64,000 nucleotides of DNA from Sulfitobacter indolifex (GCF_022788655.1 NZ_CP084956.1:1-64000); one strand, 5' to 3'; shown: positions 1 to 8,908, counted from the first letter of the stretch. Numbers and translations are program-made. Notes: generated by a model not told the origin, from the letters alone.

Positions 1-1185
1 ATGATTCCCGCGACACCGAGCGTAACAGACAGACCATCAGAGTTGGCAACGGATATATCCGAGCGGCTAAACCGTGCGATCAGTGAGCATCTGCTCTCTG
101 CATTCGCGCCAGACAACACAAAATCCCTGCGCCTTTTTTCGGCCCCAGAGGCCGCCGAATTACTAGGCGTGTCGGGCCAGTTCATGCGTAAAGTCCACGG
201 CGAAGGCACGATACCAGAGCCAAAAGACGTCCGCGCTGGCCGCCGATACTACAGTGCCCAAGAGCTGTGGGAAGCCCGCCAAATTCTTGAAAAAGCGTCT
301 CGAACAAAGGGCAGATACGTCCCTGGCCGCAAAGAAGGCGAACGACTGCAAGTCTGGCAGCTGATGAACTTCAAAGGCGGCAGCAGCAAAAGTACATCGA
401 CAATTCACCTTGCGCACTACCTAGCCCTTCATGGCTACCGCGTGCTGGTGGTCGATTTGGATCCGCAAGGATCGCTGACGTCTATGTGCGGCATCAATCC
501 AGAAATCGAATTCGATGGCCTCACCGTCTACGATGCGATCCGCTACGATGATCCGGTGCCATTTTCTGACGTCATTATGCCCACGTATTTTCCGGGACTG
601 TCGCTTGCTCCAGCACGCCTGCTGCTCTCCGAATTCGAGACTGAATCAGCGGTAAACTCAAACCCTGACCAACCTTTCTTCCTGCGCATCCGCAATGCAT
701 TGGCCCAGGTAGAAGATCAGTACGACATCGTCTTGATGGACAGCCCTCCACAGCTGGGCTTTCTGACGATCTCCGGCATGGCCGCCGCAACGTCCCTTAT
801 CGTCCCTCTCACGCCCTCAATGCTCGACGTGTCATCCACGGCCCAGTTTCTTGAGCTTGCCGGTGCCTATATGGGTGTCATCGAGGATGCGGGTGCCGAG
901 CTTCAGTATGATCACTTTAAGTTTCTGATCACCCGCGACGAGCCAACAGATGTGCCGTCACAACAGTTGACCTCATTCATGCGCGCGCTCTTTTTGGACC
1001 GCGTGATGACAGCCACTGCGCTCAAAAGCACCGCAATCAGCGATGCCACGATGCTCAAACAATCAATCTACGAAGTCGTGCGCTCAGAGATGACACGGGC
1101 GACCTATGACCGCGCCAAGCAATCCATGGATGCTATTGGCAGCGAGGTTGAAGCAATGATTCACCAAGCATGGGGGCGTAGCTGA
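1..1185 (+). CDS. repA: RepA, ParA-family plasmid partition ATPase
   Basis: RepA is the partition ATPase of repABC plasmids. It binds DNA non-specifically, moves ParB-parS complexes apart and represses its own operon. The 394 residues show a MerR-like winged helix near 43-85 and a deviant Walker A, KGGSSKST, at 125-132. They also show the A' box DLDPQGS at 152-158 and Walker B YDIVLMDSPP at 241-250. Length and order fit the RepA family. The stop TGA shares one base with the ATG of repB (TGATG), so the two are probably translationally coupled. The window begins at this ATG, so the operon promoter lies outside it. Confidence 0.97.
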   Translation: MIPATPSVTDRPSELATDISERLNRAISEHLLSAFAPDNTKSLRLFSAPEAAELLGVSGQFMRKVHGEGTIPEPKDVRAGRRYYSAQELWEARQILEKASRTKGRYVPGRKEGERLQVWQLMNFKGGSSKSTSTIHLAHYLALHGYRVLVVDLDPQGSLTSMCGINPEIEFDGLTVYDAIRYDDPVPFSDVIMPTYFPGLSLAPARLLLSEFETESAVNSNPDQPFFLRIRNALAQVEDQYDIVLMDSPPQLGFLTISGMAAATSLIVPLTPSMLDVSSTAQFLELAGAYMGVIEDAGAELQYDHFKFLITRDEPTDVPSQQLTSFMRALFLDRVMTATALKSTAISDATMLKQSIYEVVRSEMTRATYDRAKQSMDAIGSEVEAMIHQAWGRS

Positions 1186-2156
1186 TGGCACGTAAATCAC
1201 TTCAGGATCTAAGCGGCATTGCCAAGACGATTGCCAATTCCAGCCCGCAACCCAAAGATCGAACCACCAAACCCACAGCACCCGCCTTGGGTGCCCTGCA
1301 GGGGTCGCTGTCAGCCATTCGCGAGCTTGACCCATCGCTCATTGATGACTGGGGACCCAAAGATCGCCTTGATGGGTTTACAGCTGTAAACTCTGAAGAT
1401 GATGGCGACGGCTTTGAAACCCTTAGATCCAGCATCAAAGACGACGGCCAACAGGTTCCGATTTTGGTTCGCAGGGCAGGGACCGAGGGTAGGTTTGAAA
1501 TCATCTATGGCCGCCGAAGATTGCAGGCCTGCCGAGAGCTCGGCCTGAAAGTCCGCGCCAATGTTCAGGACCTCGATGACGCAACAGCTCTTCTCGCCAA
1601 AGGCCTTGAGAATGCGGCACGTCGCAACCTGTCGTTTTACGAAAAGGCGCGGTTTGCCGCCGTCATACGGGCGGCTGGTCACGATACCAAAACCATCCGC
1701 CAAGTTCTCAGCCTTTCCGCGTCTGGGCTATCCCACCTGACCAAGGTCACGGACAATATTCCCGACGATGTTGGCGATCAAATTGGAGCCGCTCCAAAGT
1801 CGGGACGGCCGAAATGGACCGCCTTGGCAGAAGCCTTCGCATCCAAGAAGGTAAATGCAGCATCATCCTTCGCAATCCTGTCAAAGTTGAACGCCGAGCT
1901 ATCGTCAGATGACCGCCTTGAGCAGCTTATGAGAGAGATTACGCAGCGCGGCGCACGTCCAAGCGAGGGCAGGGAGGCAACACCGGTCCCAGGCGTCACA
2001 ATTAAGTCGGGGCGCGGATCAATCGCGATGTCCATCAAGAGGGCAGGGGAGAACGCAGCATTTGCTGAGTGGCTCGACCGTGAGCTCGAAGGCATCATCA
2101 AGAAATCCTACCAGGAGTTTACAGCTGTAAACCCTGCGGATGACACCAGAGGCTAG
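1185..2156 (+). CDS. repB: RepB, ParB-family centromere-binding protein
   Basis: RepB binds parS and stimulates RepA, and together they segregate the plasmid. The 323-residue protein has the ParB N-terminal nuclease-like fold, with the GRRR box at residues 109-112. A helix-turn-helix follows near 160-190, with a charged C-terminal dimerisation region after it. It starts one base inside the end of repA. Its coding sequence carries two identical 16-bp palindromes, at 1376-1391 and 2117-2132, that match the known repABC parS consensus. Both encode Phe-Thr-Ala-Val-Asn, so the centromere is built into the gene it serves. Confidence 0.96.
   Translation: MARKSLQDLSGIAKTIANSSPQPKDRTTKPTAPALGALQGSLSAIRELDPSLIDDWGPKDRLDGFTAVNSEDDGDGFETLRSSIKDDGQQVPILVRRAGTEGRFEIIYGRRRLQACRELGLKVRANVQDLDDATALLAKGLENAARRNLSFYEKARFAAVIRAAGHDTKTIRQVLSLSASGLSHLTKVTDNIPDDVGDQIGAAPKSGRPKWTALAEAFASKKVNAASSFAILSKLNAELSSDDRLEQLMREITQRGARPSEGREATPVPGVTIKSGRGSIAMSIKRAGENAAFAEWLDRELEGIIKKSYQEFTAVNPADDTRG
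1376..1391. promoter_or_regulatory. parS: parS centromere-like palindrome 1 (inside repB)
   Basis: The sequence GTTTACAGCTGTAAAC is a perfect 16-bp palindrome. It fits the repABC parS pattern GTTnnCnGCnGnnAAC. It lies in the first third of repB, in frame, and recurs exactly at 2117. Confidence 0.85.
2117..2132. promoter_or_regulatory. parS: parS centromere-like palindrome 2 (3' end of repB)
   Basis: This is a second exact copy of GTTTACAGCTGTAAAC, ending about 25 bases before the repB stop. It is read in the same frame as copy 1. An exact repeat of a 16-bp palindrome 741 bases away is best explained by RepB binding. Confidence 0.85.
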
Positions 2157-2182
2157 AGCAACAAAGGAGGACGTAAGCAAAG

Positions 2183-2243
2183 AGAAACCCCCGAAACCGA
2201 AGCTTCGAGGGCTGAACGTATTTCTACGCTTCTCAGATTAGAC
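2183..2243 (-). ncRNA. Counter-transcribed antisense RNA (ctRNA, incompatibility RNA) of repABC
   Basis: repABC plasmids encode a small antisense RNA between repB and repC that limits RepC synthesis. Reading the minus strand, TTGCTT (2278-2273), a 17-base spacer and TACGAT (2255-2250) form a good sigma-70 promoter, giving a start near 2243. About 35 bases on, the arms at 2204-2211 and 2188-2195 (CCCTCGAA with TTCGGGGG, one G-U pair) form a hairpin followed by a T-rich stretch. The predicted RNA is about 60 nt. Start and end are inferred. Confidence 0.75.
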
Positions 2244-2249
2244 ACCTGA

Positions 2250-2278
2250 ATCGTAGCAGTCACCGAATCGCTAAGCAA
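2250..2278 (-). promoter_or_regulatory. Promoter of the ctRNA
   Basis: The -35 box TTGCTT and -10 box TACGAT are separated by exactly 17 bases on the minus strand, inside the repB-repC gap. It is the only strong sigma-70-like match I see in that gap and it faces away from repC. Confidence 0.65.
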
Positions 2279-2326
2279 TAAAAAACGCTCTTGGGCGAAC
2301 GGGAAATCTTTGCCTGCAGGCAAATC

Positions 2327-3379
2327 ATGAGAACAATTCAAGGAATGGCTCCTGCTGGAGCACACTCGTCGCACAAAGCGACGGGGCAGGGAGGTATTGC
2401 CCAAAACAAATGGCAACTCCTAAAGGTAATCGAAGACATCAGAGAGCCGCTTGGCTTAAAAGGCACATCCATCTCTCTCCTCAGAGCGATGATCTCGTTC
2501 CTGCGTGTAGATCAAGTCGATGCAACACGCGACGACGGGCATATTTGCTTTGCTTCAAATGCCTCCCTCGCAAAACGCGCCCATGTCAGTATTCAAACCG
2601 TTGAGCGTCATATTGCGAAACTGGTGTCCTTGGGCCTGCTGACGCGGCGATCGAGCGGCAATGGCAAACGCTGGGCCCGCCGAGACCGTCAGGGCAGCAT
2701 TGTCCTTGCTACAGGCCTGTCACTTCTGCCGCTCGCAGAGCGTTACCCTGAATTCCTGCGCATGGCGCAAGATCACCAGGATCATCAAAACGAACTGGGA
2801 CGGCTCAGAGACATGTGCTCAGCCGCCCTGAGCAACCTCAAAGCACATCTCATGCACGTCAATTGGGATGAAGGCTTGCTCTCAAAAGCACGCAATCTAT
2901 TGAGACGCCAGCCAGACAAGCAAGCTTTAAGCGATCTTCTGGATGAAATCACTGTGGAAATCTCGAAGATAAGCTCTGCAAAACCAGATGATTTGAGGGC
3001 CACTGACCCCGAAATTGAGGGGCACAAAGAGACTTCCAAGACTCAGTATGTTAAAGAAGAAAATTCTTTTCAGATAGAAGTAGGCCAAGATGAGATGGAG
3101 CGCGCCTACCCAAGGCTCTGCGCAGAACTCAGGTTTGCTAAGAACCAAGAAGACTGCCGTCGCTTAATGGATGACATTGCTGGATATCTCAACCTTGGGA
3201 ATACTTGGTTTTCGATTAAGGATCTTGGTCCAGCGCTCAGTTTCATGATCTTAGGATATCTTTTGGAACGCACAGAGACGATCAGCAATCACCGTGGTTA
3301 CGCGTTCAAATTGTCCCAAGACCTTGCGAATAAGAGCCTTAATTGGCGTACGCTCCTGAAGAAACCGAGGTCAAAATAG
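2327..3379 (+). CDS. repC: RepC, replication initiator
   Basis: RepC initiates replication of repABC plasmids, and the origin normally lies within its own coding sequence. The protein has the family N-terminal region (Pro-Ala-Gly-Ala-His then a winged helix, roughly residues 25-120). A long variable linker and a conserved C-terminal domain follow. A TTG at 2291 is open in frame, but that stretch overlaps the ctRNA promoter region. The ATG at 2327 (MRTIQGM) is preferred, and 2345 is a further option. An AT-rich stretch at about 3040-3085 is a plausible origin-melting site, by analogy only. Confidence 0.9.
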   Translation: MRTIQGMAPAGAHSSHKATGQGGIAQNKWQLLKVIEDIREPLGLKGTSISLLRAMISFLRVDQVDATRDDGHICFASNASLAKRAHVSIQTVERHIAKLVSLGLLTRRSSGNGKRWARRDRQGSIVLATGLSLLPLAERYPEFLRMAQDHQDHQNELGRLRDMCSAALSNLKAHLMHVNWDEGLLSKARNLLRRQPDKQALSDLLDEITVEISKISSAKPDDLRATDPEIEGHKETSKTQYVKEENSFQIEVGQDEMERAYPRLCAELRFAKNQEDCRRLMDDIAGYLNLGNTWFSIKDLGPALSFMILGYLLERTETISNHRGYAFKLSQDLANKSLNWRTLLKKPRSK

Positions 3380-4008
3380 GACTGATAGCATGACTGCGTT
3401 CTGGTATTTTGTACTATTACCTTCGCAATGTGATGAATTTTGCGTTTCATTTCTGCTGGAACGATTTCAATGCCTTAATCGTTTCGCTTTCTCAGACTTT
3501 CGTTTCATGGTTCTCACAGACTAGGCTGTCATGGATTTCAATGCTGCGCACCCAAATGCGGCCGCGAGGTAATCCGCAAAGGCGTTGCTCAAAAAGCTGG
3601 GAGAACGACCAGTTCGCACTCTTTGAAAAGCCTTATCGAGGGCGAGCAATTGTAAATCTCGGAGAAGGGCGTACAACCAGTTATGGCATCACAGGAGCAT
3701 CAGTGGACCGCGCGCATTTCGCCGCGCCCTACACTCAATGCCCTTCCATGTTTTACCACTAGAAAATTCTTGGTGATCTTCGAGAAATATCGCTCACGTG
3801 ACCTGGCTAAGCCGAGAGAGCGAGTGAATGTGAACTTTACGAAATTCCCAGAAAACCTGTGTTCTAGGCAAACTGTAGATGCACTAATGAACAAATGGTG
3901 AGGCATCTAATAGACAAATGGTGGAGCCTCTAATATGCATTCTGTAACAAGGAAGCGGACCTCTTTTTCGGTTTGGGCTTCATCAGGCGAGAGAGAGACC
4001 AAAGGTTC
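3380..4008. other. Non-coding gap after repC
   Basis: This is 630 bases of AT-richer sequence without a convincing gene. The open frames here lack ribosome sites and family features. The only structure I see is a pair of direct repeats near the right end (3884-3929). Confidence 0.5.
3884..3929 (+). repeat. Two tandem 23-bp iteron-like repeats
   Basis: Unit 1 (3884-3906) and unit 2 (3907-3929) both begin CTAAT and share ACAAATGGTG in register, matching at 18 of 23 positions. A third CTAAT follows at 3930. Tandem 20-23 bp units near a replication region resemble iterons, but there are only two, so this could equally be an operator for the next gene. Confidence 0.5.
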
Positions 4009-5295
4009 ATGACTGATACAGAAAGATATCTGCCAAGGCACCTCATCCCAGAGCTTGAAGATGCACTTGCATCAGCACGTGTGGTCAACCTCATTGGTCC
4101 AAGGCAAGTTGGCAAGACAACACTTGTACGAGACTTGTTTGGCAATGGCCGTTTCATCACATTGGATGACGCAGCTGTCTTGGCGGCCATTGAAGCGGAC
4201 CCGGAGGGGCAGCTTACCAGCTTAATGGAAAATTTGAACGGCGAGCCGCTTATCATTGACGAGGCCCAGCGATCCAAAAAACTAGCTCTCGCGATCAAGA
4301 GGGTCGTCGATACCAATCGGCGTAAGGGGCAATTTGTACTTACCGGCTCCTCCAACGTATTCACAACCACTGATGTGGCTGACTCGCTTGCGGGGAGAAT
4401 GCGAACACTTAAGCTCTGGCCCCTATCCGTCGCTGAAGTCAAAAAGGCACCCGTCAATCGCATCATGGATTGGGCGATGCAGGACGAACCGAAACTAGGG
4501 CAGGTGGGTGATCCAGAGCAGGTCAGTCGAGGAGACTACATAGATCTCATCCTAGAAGGTGGTTTTCCAGAGGTGAGAGAGTTGTCAATCAGATCCCGTC
4601 AGCGGCAATATCGGGATTACATTGACGCAGTGGTGGAGCGCGATGTCGCTGATATCATGCCGGTTCGAAAACCGGATGCGTTGCGTATCCTGATAGATCA
4701 GATGGCGGCACGCTCCGCGCAGGAAATCAGCACGTCCGAGCTTTCCAAACTGACGAAACTGCAACGGGTTACCGTCGATCAATACCTTGATATTCTGCTA
4801 CGGCTGTCAATGTTGACCAAGCTGGGTGCCTGGACATCAGGCGAGGGCAAGCGGGAGATCAAGAACCCTAAATACCATTTTGCAGATACGGGCATCGCCT
4901 GTGCCCTTCGGCGTTTCACCCAAGATACTTTTACTATCGACAACACACCGCAGGCGCTTGGCGGCCTGCTAGAAAGCTTTGTTCTGAACGAGATCCAGCG
5001 TGCCGTCCCAATGCAGGACGCTGACTACCGGCTCTATCACTGGCGCAGTGCAGACCAGCGGGAAATTGACATCCTGATCGACGGTGGCAGCCACTTGGTC
5101 TGCGTTGAGATCAAGGCGTCTGCATCAGTCACTGGAGATGATTTTAAACACCTCAAATGGTTTTCAAAAGACGGGCCTGGTCGTAGTAAAAAATGCACGG
5201 GGATCGTGTTCTACCTAGGCCAAGAAAAGCTCACCTTTGGCGACAGGAACTTCGCCCTTCCGGTGAGCGCGCTTTGGAGCACGATCAATTTTTGA
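4009..5295 (+). CDS. AAA+ family ATPase with C-terminal DUF4143 domain
   Basis: This is a P-loop ATPase of the large family with an AAA_14 core and a DUF4143 nuclease-like tail. These are common on mobile DNA and of uncertain role. Walker A is GPRQVGKTTL, Walker B is PLIIDEAQ and a sensor-like LTGSSN follows. The C-terminal part has EIKASAS, like the E-x-K of a restriction-type fold. An in-frame TTG exists at 3973, but the ATG at 4009 (MTDTERYLPRHL) fits the family start. The protein is about 428 residues. It stands alone, and a direct-repeat pair lies about 80 bases upstream. Confidence 0.85.
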   Translation: MTDTERYLPRHLIPELEDALASARVVNLIGPRQVGKTTLVRDLFGNGRFITLDDAAVLAAIEADPEGQLTSLMENLNGEPLIIDEAQRSKKLALAIKRVVDTNRRKGQFVLTGSSNVFTTTDVADSLAGRMRTLKLWPLSVAEVKKAPVNRIMDWAMQDEPKLGQVGDPEQVSRGDYIDLILEGGFPEVRELSIRSRQRQYRDYIDAVVERDVADIMPVRKPDALRILIDQMAARSAQEISTSELSKLTKLQRVTVDQYLDILLRLSMLTKLGAWTSGEGKREIKNPKYHFADTGIACALRRFTQDTFTIDNTPQALGGLLESFVLNEIQRAVPMQDADYRLYHWRSADQREIDILIDGGSHLVCVEIKASASVTGDDFKHLKWFSKDGPGRSKKCTGIVFYLGQEKLTFGDRNFALPVSALWSTINF

Positions 5296-5458
5296 TTATG
5301 TTTCAAATGCCCTGATCCCCGGCTTGATCTGTTTGCTTCGTGTCATCGAGATTGCAAATGATCACTGGTCTGCCGCAAAAATAGATGATGCGAAGACGCT
5401 TACGCAAAGCAAGGAGGGCAGGGGGCTCAATTTTGATGCCAACAGCTTGAGTGAAGCC

Positions 5459-6202
5459 TTAGTGGCGATGTGGTACGTCGACCATACCGTCGGTTTCCAG
5501 TTGCAGACACGCCCGCCACAATGGCGTTTTCCAGTAGGTGCGATCTGTTAGTCTCCCACCGTCGGATGTTTCCTCCAGAAAACCAATCCAGCTGAGTGGT
5601 TGCAGGACATGCGTGAAGATGAACCCGGCGTGGTCATAGTATTCCCGATCAATCACATGCGCACGTTTTTCGAGACCATAGAGTGTCTTGACGAGATGCG
5701 CTTCTGTGAGGCCTTGTTCGGCCTCGACGTTGATGATGTTGAGGAAGATGTCCCAGTTTCCGGGAGCTGTGAACTCTGATCGGGCATTTCGCGCGTGACT
5801 ATATTCGAACAGGTAAGTTTCTGAGATCTTCGCGAAGAACGCACCACGCTGGCTGGCAAGGTCTTGCGCCTTTTTTGAAACCTGGAACTTTCCCTTTGTA
5901 TGACGCCCGAACTTGGCGACAGTCATCAAATCGTGGACGACCATCGCGTGCGGCACGTCCCATTCGTTCAAGACTTTGTTGAGTCGCATCAGTTCATCAG
6001 TATGATATTGCGGCCAGGGCGAATGATCTGCCATCCAATGGGCAAACTTGCGGTTGAAGGCCTTGATTTGCGTAAGCCCAATCCCGCCGTGCGCTGCGGC
6101 ATATTCGAATGCGTTTTCCATCGCTTTCAGAAGGCGGGAGTGATCGAGTACTGGATCACCATCAGCAATGTCATGGAACTTAATCATCTGGTTGCCTACC
6201 AC
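5459..6202 (-). CDS. Conserved-looking hypothetical protein
   Basis: This 247-residue soluble protein is not recognised. It is rich in His, Trp and Tyr (for example the stretch KFAHWMADHSPWPQYHTDEL) and has no signal peptide or membrane segment. The start could be residue 1 (MVGNQM) or the Met six residues in (MIKFHD). It faces the DUF4143 ATPase tail to tail, about 160 bases away. Codon use looks like that of real genes nearby, so I believe it is coding. I cannot assign a function. Confidence 0.7.
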   Translation of the reverse strand: MVGNQMIKFHDIADGDPVLDHSRLLKAMENAFEYAAAHGGIGLTQIKAFNRKFAHWMADHSPWPQYHTDELMRLNKVLNEWDVPHAMVVHDLMTVAKFGRHTKGKFQVSKKAQDLASQRGAFFAKISETYLFEYSHARNARSEFTAPGNWDIFLNIINVEAEQGLTEAHLVKTLYGLEKRAHVIDREYYDHAGFIFTHVLQPLSWIGFLEETSDGGRLTDRTYWKTPLWRACLQLETDGMVDVPHRH

Positions 6203-6393
6203 TTTGGCCGAGCCAATGTCGATTGAAGCAAAATTTGAAGGTTGCCTACTTCAATAATCAATCGTCTGACTCATGCAACCAATGATTGTTGCTTGCTGTA
6301 ACCGTAGACCGGCCATTCGGCGCGGTCGCAACGAAGGGGAAAGAAGCGGACGAAGGGTGAATTCGCTGCGGGTGCGCTAATAGCCGCTATTGG

Positions 6394-6948
6394 TCAGACT
6401 TCGAAATTTGAAATAAAATCGGCTGATCTGATGTGACCGAGATTCCGCGCCTCGTCTTCGGCGTTGGCATCGTCGTCACAAAGCGTCGTAACGGACCTGT
6501 CTGAACCAGCTTCAAGAAGCATGCGCATCGCCGTTTCGTCGTCCCGCATTGCCGCCAGATGCAGCGGCGTCCAACCGTTGATCCCACGTTGATTTAGATC
6601 GGCTCCCGCCTCAATCAGTAGTTCAAGGATCCGATGTCTGTTTTGAACCAAGTCGTCGAGGCATTCCATCAACGGTGGAAAGCCTCCCGTCTTTTTAGGG
6701 CTTAGATCTACGCCCTTTTCAATCATCCATTTAACAGATGCTACAGACCCGCTTCCAACTGCGTGACAAATCCAGCTGCTGTTAAGCCAGCTATCCTCGC
6801 CGTGTGGAAAACTGTCGACCACTTCCAACGCAAATTCGAGGTTAGACAAATCTCCCTCTGCAAGCCAGGCTCCAACCTCCAACAGTTCTTTGTATGAAGG
6901 GTCATCCTCCTTCTTAAATCCGTAATCTGCCCAACCTGTTCTGGCCAT
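6394..6948 (-). CDS. Ankyrin-repeat protein
   Basis: This 184-residue protein has at least two ankyrin repeats. One lies near residues 87-118 (GGFPPLMECLDD through LLIEAGADLN). A near-consensus one follows at 119-151 (NGWTPLHLAAMRDDETAM then LLEAGSD). An earlier degenerate repeat (AVGSGSVASVKWMIEKGVD) precedes them. Ankyrin repeats bind partner proteins. There is no signal peptide, so it is probably cytoplasmic. It is a single gene between unrelated units, and its partner is unknown. Confidence 0.85.
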   Translation of the reverse strand: MARTGWADYGFKKEDDPSYKELLEVGAWLAEGDLSNLEFALEVVDSFPHGEDSWLNSSWICHAVGSGSVASVKWMIEKGVDLSPKKTGGFPPLMECLDDLVQNRHRILELLIEAGADLNQRGINGWTPLHLAAMRDDETAMRMLLEAGSDRSVTTLCDDDANAEDEARNLGHIRSADFISNFEV

Positions 6949-7130
6949 TTGTAGACTTGTCCCTACCGACGAATATGGTTCGATTTCAATTTATCTACTT
7001 TTGATAACAGACATTCGTGCGTAGCGCAGCATTGGTCAATTTGGGCTCTTCTGTAGCATTCGCTGCGCTATTTACGAACGGCTGCTTTCGCTTACCGTAA
7101 AGGCCAAATACCTATCGAAACGACCCCTGA

Positions 7131-8447
7131 CTAAGCTAGCAATTGCCCTCGCGACCCTTCAAATTGATCAGTCAGAGTATCATGATCCGAACTCAAGCCT
7201 TCGATACAGTACGGATTCAGGAATTGTCGCCCGCCAAACAGGGCTTTGTCTGTTGCGCTGAGGTCTGCGAGCTCACAGACCGCGTCCCATTTACGGGCAA
7301 TCGTGATAATCTGTTGCGTGATGACCTCGATTGCGTCGTCGTCGGTGAGTAGGAAATCTGGTGCGGCGGTTAGACAACTGGCCAAAGTGCTCATCCGATT
7401 GTCGCCCTTGATTAGCATCGCCTGCGTCGCTTCATTCCCGGTGCGGCCTTGAGGGCAGATGTCATAAGCGGGGGAGAGCGTAAGCATTTCGCCGTCCCAA
7501 AAGGCTGCATGATTGCGGGCGTGATCGTCCGTATTGCCACACAGCACGTTAAAGCAGATTCGGCCAAACAGCTCTCGCAGCGTCTCCTTGGGCTTGGCGA
7601 AGCGGTGACGAATGATCTCGGCCAGATCCTCGTAGGAGGCATAGCGCGCCATCATCTCATCCAGCCCAAGGATTGTAAGTGCAGACACCATCGCTTTGCG
7701 ATGCCAGTCCTCACCTGCGCGGGTCCGGTCAAAGCGCTCGATCAAGAGCACGTCTTTGCCGCCAGCTTCAATCATCGAGACGGGCGCGACGTCTAGGCCG
7801 CAGGCAGCCGCGAGCTTCATCGCGATGAATTCCGCTTTGACGACGCTATAGAGGTCGCCGCTTGCCGAGAATTTGGCGATCAACTTGCGATCTCCGCGAT
7901 CGATCAGCGCCTTGGGCCGCGCGCCACCGATTGATGTACCGTGATTGAGCGCCTGATCTAGGCCAAGCGTCAGGGGCGCGCCTTTTTCAATGAGACTGGC
8001 TGCCTCGATGAGTTCCTCATATGTGGCTTCGGATTTCCGGCGCGGCACATACTGCGTCGCCGACGCTTGGAAATCGAGGGCACCGATGCGGTCAGAACCG
8101 GATGCAAGCAGGTAGGATATTTCTGTGATGTTGCCGACTTCGGCTGTACTCGCCTTTGCGCCCACCAAACGATTGATGATGACACGCCGCCCCCATGCAT
8201 CCGGAGAGCCGTCGCGAATGCAGCTGGCCATCGAAAGACCGGCCTGAGGTTCGATGATGCCTCGACGCAGCGGGAGTTCGGGTGCGTATATCGGTATTGC
8301 ATCGGTGCGCTCGAGGTAGCTTGCACCGTAATTGAATACGAACCGGTCCGCATCTTGCGTGATGCGCCCTGCAACGACAGGGGCGGTGCTTTCGGGCAGC
8401 CATATCCAGACAAAGGCCTCCGAGGCTTGGGCAAAATTAGAAGTCAT
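7131..8447 (-). CDS. hipA: HipA-type serine/threonine kinase toxin
   Basis: HipA kinases are toxins of type II toxin-antitoxin pairs. E. coli HipA phosphorylates glutamyl-tRNA synthetase and slows growth. The 438-residue protein has the HipA N-terminal subdomain followed by the glycine-rich loop GTSIGGARPK. It then shows LLIERFDR, the catalytic loop GNTDDHARNH and the metal-binding LSPAYD. All key catalytic residues seem present, so the kinase is probably active. It starts 11 bases inside the end of hipB, the usual antitoxin-first coupling. The real target is unknown. Confidence 0.93.
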   Translation of the reverse strand: MTSNFAQASEAFVWIWLPESTAPVVAGRITQDADRFVFNYGASYLERTDAIPIYAPELPLRRGIIEPQAGLSMASCIRDGSPDAWGRRVIINRLVGAKASTAEVGNITEISYLLASGSDRIGALDFQASATQYVPRRKSEATYEELIEAASLIEKGAPLTLGLDQALNHGTSIGGARPKALIDRGDRKLIAKFSASGDLYSVVKAEFIAMKLAAACGLDVAPVSMIEAGGKDVLLIERFDRTRAGEDWHRKAMVSALTILGLDEMMARYASYEDLAEIIRHRFAKPKETLRELFGRICFNVLCGNTDDHARNHAAFWDGEMLTLSPAYDICPQGRTGNEATQAMLIKGDNRMSTLASCLTAAPDFLLTDDDAIEVITQQIITIARKWDAVCELADLSATDKALFGGRQFLNPYCIEGLSSDHDTLTDQFEGSRGQLLA

Positions 8448-8781
8448 CGTCGACCTCTTGCTTGGATGCCCGGACGCTCTTTGGCAGGAGTGTTAGTTTT
8501 TCATCAAGGCGGGCATTGTGCATTGCCAGCGTACTGTCATCGGCATCAAACAGACGCACGCCAACAAGCGCTGCGACCTCGAAGACCGTGCCGATCTCAG
8601 GGCCGGGTGCACCTTTTTCGATGTTATACAGTGTCGTGCGGCTAATGTTTGCACGGTCCGCAAGGTCTTGCGCTGTCATGCCGCGTTCCGTGCGCGCGAC
8701 GCGGATCAGCTTGCCGAAGGTAGACAAAGCTTGCTTCGTAACCCGTGAGTAACTTCTTTTGCGTTTCATGTGCGCTGCCAT
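8437..8781 (-). CDS. hipB: HipB-type Xre-family antitoxin
   Basis: HipB neutralises HipA and represses the operon. The 114 residues contain an Xre helix-turn-helix at roughly 22-75 (FGKLIRVARTERGMTAQDLA, then SRTTLYNIEKG). A tail rich in charged residues follows. An internal ATG at 8769 (MKRKRSYS) is an alternative start. Three palindromes of similar sequence lie 32-127 bases upstream and are the likely operators. Confidence 0.92.
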   Translation of the reverse strand: MAAHMKRKRSYSRVTKQALSTFGKLIRVARTERGMTAQDLADRANISRTTLYNIEKGAPGPEIGTVFEVAALVGVRLFDADDSTLAMHNARLDEKLTLLPKSVRASKQEVDDDF

Positions 8782-8812
8782 TGTCTGATTAGATGAACGT
8801 GAGATGTCTTAC

Positions 8813-8908
8813 GTCCAGTATATTGGACAAGTATTATCAATCTGGCGTCGAGTCAAGATGTTGTCCAGTATTCTGAACGTAATGAAGCGAATGTTCAGGT
8901 AAGTGAAC
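8813..8908. promoter_or_regulatory. Triple operator-like palindromes upstream of hipBA
   Basis: There are three 16-bp imperfect palindromes. GTCCAGTATATTGGAC lies at 8813-8828, GTCCAGTATTCTGAAC at 8863-8878 and GTTCAGGTAAGTGAAC at 8893-8908. Their starts are 50 and 30 bases apart, near whole turns of the helix, so bound dimers would sit on one face. The site nearest hipB contains TATACT on the minus strand, a possible -10 box. The HipB operator role is inferred. Confidence 0.7.

Noticed and set aside
3409..3762. 117-codon plus-strand frame after repC
   Set aside because: It has no ribosome site, an odd composition and no family feature. It is probably chance in an AT-rich gap.
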